DNA from: Lantana camara
Taxonomy: Eukaryota > Streptophyta > Magnoliopsida > Lamiales > Verbenaceae
Direction: 5' to 3'
NCBI GenBank assembly: GCA_037501455.1
Contig: CM074861.1
Span: 100,727,001 to 100,791,000 of the forward strand
Length of the DNA: 64,000 nucleotides
This document shows positions 37,297 to 49,120 of this stretch, in pieces. Position 1 is the first letter of the stretch; the number at the start of each line of letters is the position of its first letter. The notes under the pieces are model-generated. The model did no database searches and was not told where the DNA came from. It worked only from the letters and a program-made list of their open reading frames with translations. The translations under genes and the position numbers were made by a program.

Positions 37297-37531
37297 CCGG
37301 TTGCAAAACCGAGGTTCTCGAGTCGTGTCAAGTCAGTCTAGGTCGCACGGCATAGGATTATGTGGTATTTGGGAGTCTGCATTTGGTTGACTTATCTGAT
37401 TTATTCATTTCTTTGCATCAATTGAACTACTTGACTTTTCTTGGACATGTGCTACTTGATATTATGGAAATTCTATGCACACATTTGCATTTATTGATCA
37501 AGCCACGCATGTTTAGTGATCTAATTTCAGG

Positions 37532-40500
37532 ATGGAGCACGACAGACATTCCAGTGACCGATCCTCGAGGCACAGGCATCATCACCGCCGACATCATCGC
37601 GGCGAGAGATCACCACCTCCTCCGCCTGCCCAGGCACAGCCCCAGGATTTTATGAATGCAGTAGTGGGGCTAATTGATCAGAGGTTACAGGAAAGGGTTC
37701 CTCCACCACCTCCAGCACCAGTAGCACCTCCGGAGAACCCCATTTCTGCTATTTTACGAGAGTTCCAGAACCAGCGTCCCCCGAAGTTCTATAAGGGAGA
37801 CGATATACAGGCAGAGATGTGGCTAAAAGAGATCGAAAGGATTTGGCAGCTTATCCCTTGTGACAGTCAGGAGAAGGCTCGCTGTACACTTACTCTTATT
37901 CAGGGCGAGGCCTATTCTTGGTGGGAGAGCACCCAGATCGTTTTGGAGGCAGCTGGAACCGAGATTACCTAGGGGGTCTTTGTACGGGAATTCAGAAACA
38001 AGTATATTCCTCCAGCTTCCCGTACTCGCAGGTTGAGGGAGTTTACAGAGCTAAAGCAAGGAGGCAGGTCTGTGGGTCAGTACATCGCCGAGTTTGAGAG
38101 GCTTTCTCGCTATGCACCCAACATAGCAAATGATGACTTTCACAAGGCGATGCAGTTTGTTCAGGGGCTCAGGCCAGACATCCAGGATGCACTGAAGGCA
38201 GCCAATACTAGCACTTGGGCTAAAGCTACAGCAAAGGCCCTAAAGGTTGAGGATTCTGATATGGCGAGGAAAGCTACTCAGCGGACTGGACAGGCTTCGG
38301 GCTCGAGAGCAGGTCAGGGATCGAGCTCGGGAAAGAGGCCGATGATGTATTCTGCAACCCCAGCTCAGAAGAACCCCGGGAAGAAGTTTAAGGCGACAGG
38401 GCCATTACCGAGAGGTCCGAGAGCTCCAGCACCACCTCAGCCACCTCAGAGACCGGGATGTAGATGGTGTGGACTTCCTACACATACCTATGATAACTGC
38501 AGACGCCGGTTGGGTTTATGTTTGATCTGTGGGAGTAACGAGCACATGGTTGACGGTTGTCCGGATCGTCAGGATCCACCACCTGCAGGACAGAGGCCAC
38601 TTGTCAGGGCTCGAGCTTATGCACTCGTGGGAGAGGAGCAGGATGCAGTGATAGACCCCGCCGCAGTAGTTGAAGGTATTATTTGCATCCATGGCACGAA
38701 CATCCATACATTATTTGATCCAGGAGCTACACACTCCTTTCTTGCGCATTCTATTGCTATTACTTTGTCTTTGCCTGCTATGTGTACTTCTGTGCACTAT
38801 ATAGTCAGTACTCCCTTCGGTAGTAGGCGAGAGACGAATCAGGTTTACAGGGATGTTCCAGTGGTGATTGAAGGCCGGGAGTTTCTGACAGATTTTATTG
38901 TTATGCCGATGGGGAGATACGGAGCTATATTGGGGATGGAATGGTTATACAGGCATTGTGCTACCGTGGATTGCCGGGCTAAAAAGGTTCAGTTGGGTTC
39001 AGAAGTTATTACGGGCTGTACTTCGAAGACCGTGCCCCTACTTTCGTTTTCAGAGGCTCAGAGATTAGTCAGAGACGGGGCTACAGGGTTTATTGCCTAT
39101 ATTCTGAACAAGCCAAAGGATCAGGTGAAATTAGAGGACACAGAAGTGGTAAAGGAATTTCCTGAGGTATTTCCAGAGAAGTTGGATTCCTTGCCTCCTG
39201 AACGAGAGATTGAATTTGTGATTGATCTATTTCCGAATGCTGAGCCATATTCAAAGACTCCTTACCGGATGGCTCCAGCCGAATTAAAGGAACTAAAAGT
39301 TCAGCTTGAGGCATTATTGGAAGTTGGGTACATTCGGCCGAGTTCTTCGCCGTGGGGAGCACCGGTGTTGTTTGTAAAGAAAAAGGATGGGACTCTAAGA
39401 ATGTGCATCGATTACAGGGAGTTGAACAGGATGACTATTAAGAACAAGTATCCCCTCCCACATATCGAGGAGTTGTTCGATATACTCCAGGGTTCTAAGG
39501 TGTATTCAAAATTGGATTTAAGACAGGGATACTATCAGCTGCAAATCCGAGCAGAGGATATTCCTAAGACAGGATTCAATACTCGGTATGGGCACTACGA
39601 GTTCGTGGTTATGCCATTTGGATTAACTAACGCCCCTGCAGCTTTCATGGATATGATGCATCGGATATTCAGGCCTTTCCTTGACAAGTTCGTGGTAATT
39701 TTTATTGATGACATTCTGGTTTTCTCAAAATCAGCCGAGGAGCATGCGAGACATCTCAGGCTCGTTCTTCAGACACTAAAAGAGCATCAGTTGTTTGCTA
39801 AGTTCAGCAAGTGTGAATTTTGGATCGATCGGGTTTCATTCTTGGGGCATGTGATCTCAGGAAAAGGGTTGGAAGTCGATCCCTCGAAAATCGAGGCCGT
39901 GCTCAAGTGGGAGAAACCAAAGAACGCCTCGGAAATTAGAAGCTTCTTGGGATTGGCCGGTTATTATAGAAGATTTGTTCAGGACTTCTCCAAGATTGCT
40001 TCACCCTTAACTCGATTGACAAAGAAGGATGTTAAGTTTGTCTGGGACGAGAAGTGTGATCAAAGCTTTAATTTTCTGAAAGAAAAATTAGTCTCAGCTC
40101 CGGTGTTAACCTTACCCGAGGGTTCAGAGGGATATGCAGTGTACACCGATGCTTCTAAAGAAGGCTTAGGTTGTGTTTTGACTCAGAAAGGAAAAGTGAT
40201 CGCCTATGCTTCTCGGAAGCTAAAGGAATATGAAAAGAATTATCCAACACACGACCTAGAGCTTGCAGCCGTGATCTTTGCTCTCGGGAAATGGAGACAT
40301 TATCTTTACGGGACTTCCTTCGAGATTTTTACTGACCACAAGAGCCTCCAGTATTTATTCACACAAAAGGATTTGAATATGAGGCAACGGCGTTGGATGG
40401 AAAAGCTAGAGGATTATGATTGTACAATTAAGTACCATCCCGGGAAAGCCAATGTGGTCGCCGATGCACTTAGCAGGAAGGCGAGTGTATCGAGTTTGGA

Positions 40501-42077
40501 AATAAAGGAAAGTGAGAAAGTTATCCCGATTGTGCTAAAGGCTCGGGTTTCTAATATCACAGTCCAGCCAGAATTAAAGTATCAATTATTTGAGGCTCAG
40601 AATCAGGATCCGGAAGTGCAGAAGCTTGTAAGTAAAGCTAAGGATGACCCGGAGAGTCTGTTTGGGTTTGATGAGACCGGGTTGCTTCGGTTTAAAAACA
40701 GAGTAGTCGTACCTGAAGAATTGAGACGGGTCCTACTCGAGGAAGCTCACAAGTCAGCCTACTCGATCCACCCAGGAGGAAATAAAATGTATAAGGATTT
40801 GAAACAGTATTATTGGTGGAACGGGATGAAGAGAGACGTGGCAACAGTATTATTGGTGGAACGGGATGAAGAGAGACGTGGCAGAGTACGTGAAGCATTG
40901 CTTGACTTGTCAGAAAGTGAAAGCTGAGCACCAAAAGCCCGCGGGACTTCTGCAACCGTTACCTATTCCCGAGTGGAAGTGGGAACAAGTAACGATGGAC
41001 TTTGTTTCTGGATTACCGAAGGTTAAAGGCGGGTTTGATGGAATTTGGGTAATTGTGGATAGATTTACAAAGTCTGCCCACTTTCTACCGGTCCGGATGT
41101 CCTATAAGATCCCGAAGTTGGCCGAGATCTATAACAGAGAGATTATTCGACTTCATGGTATTCCGGTGAGCATAGTTTCAGACCGAGACCCGAGGTTTAC
41201 TTCTAAGTTGTGGCAGGAATTACAGGCTGTCTTGGGTACGAAACTTAAGTTCAGTACAGCATTCCACCCGCAAACAGACGGTCAAACTGAAAGGTTAATC
41301 AGGTATTTGGAAGATCTTCTTCGGGCTTGCGCGATGGATTTTCAGAACTCTTGGGCAGAACAGCTTCCTTTAATCGAGTTTGCTTATAACAACAGCTTTC
41401 AGGCTTCGATCGGGATGGCTCCTTACGAGTTGCTTTATGGAAGAAAGTGCCGGTCTCCGTTGTTCTTCGACTTGGAAGAATGGAAGTGGTCGAAACAGGA
41501 AGGGGTAAAGAAAGGTGAAAGATTCGAAAGGCCTTCCAAAGTTGTTCAAGCTATGATTGAAAAAGTTCAAATGATTCAACAACGGATGAAAGCCGCGCAA
41601 GATAGGCAAAAGAGCTATGCCGATAAGCGCCGAAGAGATCTAGAATTCAAAGTTGGTGACCGGGTTTTCTTGAAGGTGTCACCAAGGAAAGGTTTCACCC
41701 GGATTGGGAAAGGAGGAAAACTTAATCCTCGCTACTTAGGTCCGTTTGAGATTCTTGAAAGAATAGGCGAGGTAGCCTATCGACTGGACCTACCACCGAG
41801 TCTTACGGGGATTCATAATGTATTTCATGTTTCACAATTAAGGAAATACTACCCCGATGAGACTACGATTCTCCCCGTGGAAGAAGTTGAACTGGAACCG
41901 AATTTGACATTTGTTCAGAGACCGGTTAAAATCATGGATCGGAAGTTCCAAGAGTTGAGAAACCGGAGGATTCCCATGGTTAAAGTGTTGTGGAGAAGCG
42001 ACAAAACCGAGGAAGCCACTTGGGAAACAGAGGATAAAATGAAACGGTTCCACCCGGAGTTGTTCGAGCAAGACTAG
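37532..42077 (+). pseudogene. Family B gag-pol, nearly intact
   Basis: ATG 37532 (MEHDRHSSDRSS, His/Arg-rich, then Pro-rich). A TAG at 37970-37972 replaces Trp in gag; the frame then stays open to about 40840. Two knuckles ([14 protein letters not shown] and [14 protein letters not shown], 38460-38560); protease [11 protein letters not shown] (about 38710); RT with FIDD at 39701-39712; RNase H ([10 protein letters not shown], about 40145); integrase [19 protein letters not shown] (about 40750). A 40-bp tandem duplication (40803-40842/40843-40882) shifts the frame within the zinc finger; the correct frame resumes at about 40866 with Asp-Asp-Glu motifs ([25 protein letters not shown]) and a chromodomain-like end (LRNRRIPMVKVLWRSDKTEE) to the stop at 42077. 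Only these two lesions are seen. Confidence 0.9.
40803..40882 (+). repeat. 40-bp tandem duplication within family B integrase
   Basis: Two adjacent identical copies of a 40-bp unit starting AACAGTATTATTGGTGGAAC. It repeats the [18 protein letters not shown] stretch and shifts the frame by one. Confidence 0.95.
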
Positions 42078-42101
42078 AGAATCTGGGGACCAGATTCTTC
42101 T

Positions 42102-42114
42102 AAGGGGGGGAGAG
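42102..42114 (+). other. Family B polypurine tract
   Basis: AAGGGGGGGAGAG immediately before the 3' LTR. Confidence 0.8.
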
Positions 42115-42115
42115 T

Positions 42116-44769
42116 TGTAACGCCCCGGTTTCCGGATGATCAGGTAAGCACGCCACGTGTGAGGTTGAGCGTAGGTTTTATTTTATTTCTTTTAATTTCA
42201 TAATATATTACGTGGCACTTCACATTTTTATAAAATTCAAGAAACATTATTTACATCAATTATTTGATTTCATATCATTGAAAATATTATTTCATGGCAC
42301 GGAAAATATTTATTGCATGAAAACAATTACCGAGAGTGATAAAATTACCAAATTGTCCCTAGTTAACTATTTTCTAAAATATTAGGGACTCAATTGCATA
42401 CACTTGTAGGGACCAAACTGAGCATATTTTAAATTGTGGCATACCTAATTGTATAACTTAAAGACTTCAAGGATTAATTGGTAATTTGGCAATTTTCACA
42501 AAAATCAAGATGATGAATTACGTATCATCTCTTCTCCCACATTCCATGATCATTTTTCATCCATTTCATCCTCTCTCACTCTCGGTAGTCCAAGGAAGAA
42601 AAGGGAAGAAGTAGTTCATCATTCAATCATCAAGATTTCAAGAGATCATCCAAGTTTTTGGCAAATTGATCATCATCTTCACTCATCTTCTTCATTTCTT
42701 TCATCTTCAAGGTAGGTTTGGCATGAGTTATGAATCTTGATTGTGTTTGACATGCTAGGGTTTAGGAATTTCATGGTAGAAGAACTCTTGGTTGTGCAAA
42801 GCATGATTATATGATGATAGCATGAATTATAGCATGATTTATTCATGAAATCATTGAAGATTTGGCATGAGTGATCAAGTTTGATCATAAGCTTGAAACC
42901 TTGGAAATCTTGTTGTTATTACATGTTTTATGTGTTTAAGTGTGATATTGTTATGCTATAAGTGTGTTTACATCATATTCCCAGAAATTATTGCATTTGG
43001 GGTTCAAAAATGGATTTTTGTTGCTTTGTTGAGCCATTGCCAAGAGCTTCCCCTATTTCTGCTCTGTTTTTCCAGTTGCAGAAACTAGGAACGACCGTTC
43101 CCAGCCTCAAGGCTTTGTGGGAACGGGCGTTCCCATCTCTTTTCAAATAAATGGGCGGCCGAGCATGGGAACGGTCGTTCCCATTTTGGCCTTGCGCCGG
43201 AAGGGCCGTTCCCAGCTCAAAGGCGCGTTTTAAAAGGGGAAAAACGCTGGCACGTTTTGGGGAACTCTTGGGAACGACCGTTCCCATTTTTCAAAGGGGA
43301 CCGGAACGGCCGTTCCCACCTGACATGCAGAACAAAAGTTTCTGCATAAAATTACGTTTTTGACCCCTCGATCCAACGACTTCTTTGACCCCGAATTGCT
43401 ATAATATGTGCTAATATGATGTGAAACAACATGTTATCATACCACATTGCATTTTCATGGTCGTCTCGACATATTTCCGCCGTTCGTCACATTTTAGTCA
43501 TTTTAGTTCATGTCTCATGTTTATACGTCGTATTTGCACAGGTCACGAGGGCGTGGACGGGGAGCAAGCTCCTTAGAACACTTCTTTATTATATTTTGCA
43601 AGAAAGGTGAGGTTTTGTTTTGGTAAAACGAACCCTATAACCCTTATGTGCTAGTTTTCGGCCAAAACGTATTATACTTATAAATGATTTCAAAACCATG
43701 AACATTTCAAGCAAGCAATTCATGATTTCAAGCATGTTTGGCGAGTACATGATTGCACGTGGGCCCGAGGGTAATTCTTGAGCCAACCGAGAAAGCAAGG
43801 GCTGACGGGTAACTCCTGAATTATCCTCACCTTGTTGGGATCACCCCCGAAGCCACTAGGAGATTAGTGGTGGAAGGAGTTCCGTGTCTAGAGGGTCATG
43901 TCCTCTACACACACCATGTCGTGGATAGTCGAGCCTTGCAAACTCGTTATCACCCGGAGGAAGAGGGAGACTGGGGATTAATCCGGCACGTCGGGTTATC
44001 CTCGGGTTATTGCATGATTTCAAGCATGAAACTGTTTATGTGAGCACTAAATAAATTGCATGATCACTTATTTATCAAGCAAGCAAGCATGATCACGTAT
44101 TGTTCACGATTGGGAGTTCGGTTGGAGATTGCCCTTGCTCGCCGGGGCCACATGTTCATGACATTGAAAAGCATGATTAAATAAACGTGTTAAAATGATT
44201 GGTTGTAATCTCGGGCAAAGATTAAACTTCTTAAATTATATATCTATTTATTCCAAAGTCTTCACCCGAGGCTACAACTTGCATGTGATGTGTGTATATA
44301 TTTATTGCCACTCACTCAGTCTTCGGTAGACTGATACTTCACTTTTCAGGTACCCTTTTGAGCGTGGTTGTACTAGGCGGGAGTTGGTCGAGTCTTGCAT
44401 CTTCACGGGCCTAGCTTGTACCTTTCATGTATATACTTTTGCTAGATATCATGTCATGCTCATGATTAGTACATCTTGAATACTTAATTATGTATATTAT
44501 TGAGAGATGATAATGTATTGATAGTTAGAATTGGTATCTATACATATCTATTCAGTAAATATGGTACCTATACGTATGATTAAATTTATTGCTTCCGCTT
44601 TCATTATCATGTTTGCTTTGGTGTTGTTGGGGAGAGTGTCCCGCCTAGTTCGTCGTTTTTATTGTCACCCGTTCGCTGTGGTCTTGGTTTATGTATGAAC
44701 TGTCCATTTCATACGTGGATCGAGACTATAGTGCGGGGGATGTGGCGCCTTGGGGTTTAGGGTGCTACA
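42116..44769 (+). repeat. Family B 3' LTR
   Basis: 2654 bp, same organisation; array at 43087-43317 and hairpin at 44317-44333. Confidence 0.93.
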
Positions 44770-47700
44770 GTATGGGCAGTGGAAAAGCCTCATTTTCATC
44801 CGCCAACATGACTGAATCATCCCACACAATGCAGAATAATGGGGAATCTGATGAGAATGCAGTTCAGGGATTTACAGTAGAACAAATACAACAATTAGCA
44901 AAGGTTATTTCCATGATCAATAGCAATTCTGGTAAACATGAAGCTTTTGCAAATGCTACAGGTATGTTCATCCCTCATTCTTCCATTTACTCTGTTTTCA
45001 CTAAACCTTGGATCTTAGATAGCGGGGCAACCGACCATATATCTTCTGATTCCCATCTCTTTGCACACACTCCACAACCAATTCTTCAAAATGTCAATTT
45101 ACCGACAGGCTCAACTGCAGCCATTTCATCAATTGGCACAATCAAATTCAGTCAAGATATCACTCTTAAAGATGTACTTTGTGTTCCTTCATTCAATTTG
45201 CATCTTATGTTCGTTAGCAAAGTGACCAATGCTCTAAATTGTTGTGTTGTTTTCTTTCCGAATGGTTGCGTCTTGCGGGATTTAGTCACGGGGAGGATGA
45301 TTGACTCGGGTAAACAACACGGAGGTCTATACTACATGACACCGATGAACCCAACATCTTTCCAAGTTTCACATACTCCTGATTTATGGCATAAGCGCCT
45401 CGGACACCCTTCCCCGGCACGCTTACAGCTGGCTTCTTCATTATTACCTTTCAATAAAATTTCCATTTCTGATCATAACACTTGTAGTGTTTGCCCAAGA
45501 GCAAAACAAACGAGGCTGTCATTTCCATTAAGTTCAATAAAATCACACTTTCCTTTTGATTTATTACATTGTGACATTTGGGGTCCTCATAAAACTCCAA
45601 CCCATTCAGGAGCACGTTTCTTTCTTACAATAGTTGATGATTTCACCAGATGCACTTGGGTGTTTCTCATGAATCAAAAATCCGAGACACAACATATTTT
45701 AAAATCCTTCCTCATATTTGCACAAAACCAATTCCATGCCTCAGTTAAAACTGTTCGAGTCGATAACGGCTCAGAATTCATTGCCATGCGTGATTTTTTT
45801 TCTAGCAAAGGCATCGAGTGCCAAAGAACCTGCATCTACACTCCACAACAAAACGGAGTCGTAGAGCGCAAGCACAGACATATTTTAAACTCGGCACAAG
45901 CATTATTATTTCAATCACATTTGTCTCTAAAATTTTGGGGTGAATGCGTTCTTACTGCCGTATATCTTATTAACCGCTTGCCATCACCTCTCTTAAAAGA
46001 AAAATCACCCTTCGAACTTCTTTACAAAAAGCCTCCATCTTTTTCCCACTTAAAAGTATTCGGTTGTTTATGTTATGCCACAATCGTATCTCCTAAACAG
46101 AAATTTGATCCAAGAGCTCGACAATGCATCTTTGTTGGCTATTCACAAAACCAAAAGGGTTATAAGCTCTTTGACATCAACGACAAAACCTTCTTTGTAA
46201 GTCGGGATGTTACATTTCATGAAGAAATCTTTCCATTCATTTCTCAATCAATTTCAGCATCCGACTCTCCCGCAGTCTTGCCAAACCTAGTTGCTGACTT
46301 ACCAAAATCTGCCCCTCTTATCCCAGATTTTCAGCCACCAGATTCGGTAAATGTTGAAACTCTACCCATGTCAACACATGACGCAATATCAGCTCCTAAT
46401 TCCCCAAATAATCAGCCTCCATTATCATTGCCTTCTCCAGAAATTCAGCCGACAGAAGCAGCAACTAATTCCCCAAACAATCAGCCTTCACCATCATTGA
46501 CTTCTCCAAACATTCAGCCATCCTCTTCACCTTTTACACGACGTTCCGATCGTGCTAGAAATCCACCCTCTTGGCATCAGGACTACGTGATGGATTCTCG
46601 AGCCAATTGTTCTAACCGTGGCCAACGTTCGGCAAACGCTACCAGGTATCCCATTCAACACTTCCTCTCTTATTCCAAATTTTCTACAAAACACCGTTCC
46701 TTTTTAGCTAACATTATAGGCATAAAAGAACCAACCACATATGCCCAAGTTATTCTTGATCCAAAGTGGAAACAGGCAATGGATGAGGAACTCACAGCCT
46801 TACAACTTAACGAAACTTGGACGATTACACCGTTGCCGGTCGGACACAAACCCATTGGCTGCAAATGGGTTTTTAAAATCAAATACAGGTCTGATGGAAG
46901 TGTCGACAGATACAAAGCGCGTCTAGTGGCGAAGGGATATACACAGGTCGAAGGCATTGATTACTGTGAGACTTTCTCACTGACTGCAAAGCTTACCACC
47001 CTCAGATGTCTTCTCACCATCGCTGCTTCCCGAAATTGGTTTATACACCAATTGGATGTGCAAAATGCCTTCTTACATGGCCATTTGCATGAAACCATCT
47101 ATATGGATTTGCCTCCGGGGCATCGTCGACAGGGGGAGAATGTAGTGTGTCGACTCAACAAATCCCTATACGGTCTTAAGCAAGCTAGCCGAACATGGTT
47201 CTCGACTTTTTCTGCCGTGATCAAATTAGCCGGGTATCAACAATCTAAAGCAGACTACTCGTTATTCACAAGGCACCATGGCTCTTCATTTACAGCCATC
47301 TTGATATACGTTGATGACATCCTCTTAACCGGAAACGACCTCAAAGAGATGCAACGTCTGAAAGAGTGTTTGATTCAGCATTTTCGGATTAAAGATCTCG
47401 GGGATTTAAAATATTTCTTGGGAATCTAATTCTCTCGATCTCAAGCTGGAATTTATATGTCACAAAGGAAGTACGCTCTTGACATTTTGGAGGATACGGG
47501 GCTGACTGGTGCGAAGCCGGACAAATTTCCAATGGAGCAACACTTGAAGCTCACTCCGGATGACGGCGAGCTATTGAGAGATCCATCCAAATACAGACGT
47601 CTCATTGGAAGATTGATATACCTTACAGTCACACGGCCTGACATAGTATTCTCGGTTCGTACGTTAAGCCAATTCATACAAGCTCCACGACGGCCACATT

Positions 47701-48263
47701 GGGATGCAGCAATCCGCATCTTGAGATACATTAAAGGTTCACCTGGACAAGGGTTGCTGCTATCTTCAAAAAATAACCTTGACTTGAGAGCCTTTTGTGA
47801 TTCCGATTGGGGTGGTTGTCGAACTACTCGAAGATCAGTTTCGGGTTATTGTGTATTCCTCGGATCATCTATCATTTCGTGGAAATCAAAAAAGCAGACG
47901 AATGTATCGAGATCTTCGGCAGAAGCAGAGCATCTCGCAATGGCAAATGCATGTTTGGAGCTAGTTTGGTTACGATATCTATTGCAGGACTTGAAGGTGT
48001 TATGTGACTCGCCAACACCATTATTTTGCGACAATCAGGCAGCATTGCATATTGCCGCAAATCCGGTATTTCATGAACGCACAAAGCATATAGATATAGA
48101 TTGTCATATCGTGCGAGAAAAATTGCAAGCCGGAATTATAAGTCCTTCGTACGTGCCAAGTCGTTACCAACTTGCAGACATTTTTACAAAGGCATTGGGT
48201 AAAGATCAGTTTTTAACATTGCGACACAAGTTGGGCGTTCATGATCTTCACCTACCAACTTGA
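44770..48263 (+). pseudogene. pol: Copia pol, one nonsense codon
   Basis: Continues the gag frame after the gypsy insert. Protease active site WILDSGATDHIS (about 45010); integrase zinc segment HKRLGHPS ... CSVC; catalytic triad in HCDIWGP, VDNGSEF and QQNGVVERKH; RT from CKWVFKIKYRSDGS with LDVQNAFLHG and catalytic YVDD at 47307-47318; RNase H (FCDSDWGG, SSAEAEH, CDNQAALHIA) to the stop at 48261-48263. One in-frame TAA at 47427-47429, where GAA is usual, splits RT from its C-terminus. Otherwise all catalytic residues are in place. Confidence 0.9.
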
Positions 48264-48270
48264 GGGGGAG

Positions 48271-48487
48271 TATTAAGGAATGTATATTTGTTATTTATGT
48301 ACAATAATTATCTAGATAAGGTAGAATCCCACATTAGGTGGATCACATTGTATTCCATTGTATCATGGAGATAATCACTCCCTTCTTCGTGTATATAAGC
48401 GTGTCCTGTATATGAGAATGATCACAACTTGACAAGAATTATCTTTTGCTCACTATCATTTATTTACTCCATATTCATTTCTTTACA
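48271..48487 (+). repeat. Copia 3' LTR
   Basis: 217 bp, nearly identical to the 5' LTR; preceded by the purine tract TGAGGGGGAG (48261-48270). Confidence 0.9.
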
Positions 48488-48606
48488 AGCAGCGGCAGCT
48501 CGTCCTCAAATACGCCGCCCAGCTTATCTTTTTTCAACTTTCTGCCAGATTCACCAAAAGCACCGCAGAGCTGTTCGACCACTGCTACCATCACAGGCAA
48601 GGCGTT
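48488..48606 (-). pseudogene. YIP1/YIPF5-like gene, exon cut by the copia insertion
   Basis: The minus strand runs from a GAATTGCAG acceptor (exon starts at 48606) and ends GGVFEDELPLL at the copia target site AGCAG (48488-48492). It continues with LEELGINTKQI on the far side at 33402, giving the FEDExPLLEELGI motif of plant YIPF5 homologues. The copia therefore landed inside a coding exon. The N-terminal residues before GGVFEDE are less family-like. Confidence 0.65.
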
Positions 48607-48837
48607 CTGCAATTCAACAATATTGTGTTTTTATCTTTCTTGTACTAGTACAATGCTTCTCATGAATATTTTTAAACAAATTTAGCACGTTCATTATATA
48701 TAATAAGTTAGCATGTCAATATGGGTAAATATTATTCGGTAAGAATCAGAAAATATGGAAAAGGACTTGAATTTGTCACCTGGCTTGTGACTAAAAGAAG
48801 AGCAATTGCAATTTTCTTTCTTGGCGAAAGGTGACTT

Positions 48838-49120
48838 ACCGCCTCCGGAGATGAATGAAAGACTTGGGATAACCAAAGCATTGAAAGTTAATAGGGCAGC
48901 ATGTTGAAGAAGCCTGAAATATGTTAGGAAAATGTACCATCAGGGTGGGAGGCATGTTAAAGAAAAACAAAGAAAGTGTTATGCATGATAAACGTACACT
49001 CCCATCATAACAGCTACAAGAAAAATTGTTGGCTTGACCATCAAAAGAAGTGACCTTGATCTGATGACCTGAATCCAAATGACCAACATAACCGGGCAAA
49101 AGATCAGAACTAAAACTCAT
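48838..49120 (-). pseudogene. Possible 5' exons of the YIP1-like gene
   Basis: A minus-strand ATG at 49120 opens a 40-codon segment (MSFSSDLLPGYVGHLDSG...) ending at a GT near 49000. A second exon-like piece (48913-48840) lies between a TTTCAG acceptor and a GTAAGT donor and could encode NALVIPSLSFISGG, reminiscent of the VPPVVFPSGG start of plant YIPF5 homologues. The frames do not join cleanly, so the exon model is uncertain and the copy is probably a pseudogene. Confidence 0.35.

Larger units (their letters stand above)
34623..44769 (+). mobile_element. Full-length chromovirus-like gypsy element, family B
   Basis: Two LTRs of equal length (2654 bp; 34623-37276 and 42116-44769), beginning TGTAACGCCCCGG and ending GGGTGCTACA, flanked by GTATA/GTATG (34618-34622; 44770-44774), a 5-bp TSD with one change. 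PBS TGGTATCAGAGC at 37285, purine tract at 42102-42114. Internal order gag-protease-RT-RNase H-integrase-chromodomain fits Tekay/Del-type chromoviruses. By eye the LTRs differ at about nine sites. It is inserted in the copia gag, in the same orientation. Confidence 0.93.
33403..48487 (+). mobile_element. Ty1/copia LTR retrotransposon carrying a nested gypsy element
   Basis: 217-bp LTRs at 33403-33619 and 48271-48487 (both TATTAAGGAATG...TTCTTTACA) are flanked by 5-bp TSD AGCAG (33398-33402 and 48488-48492). PBS TGGTATCAGAGCACC follows the left LTR and a purine tract precedes the right one. The domain order, protease-integrase-RT-RNase H, defines copia. The element without its insert would be about 4.9 kb. 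The LTRs differ at one site by eye (CCCTTG versus CCATTG), so insertion was recent. It lies within an exon of a YIP1-like gene. Confidence 0.93.
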
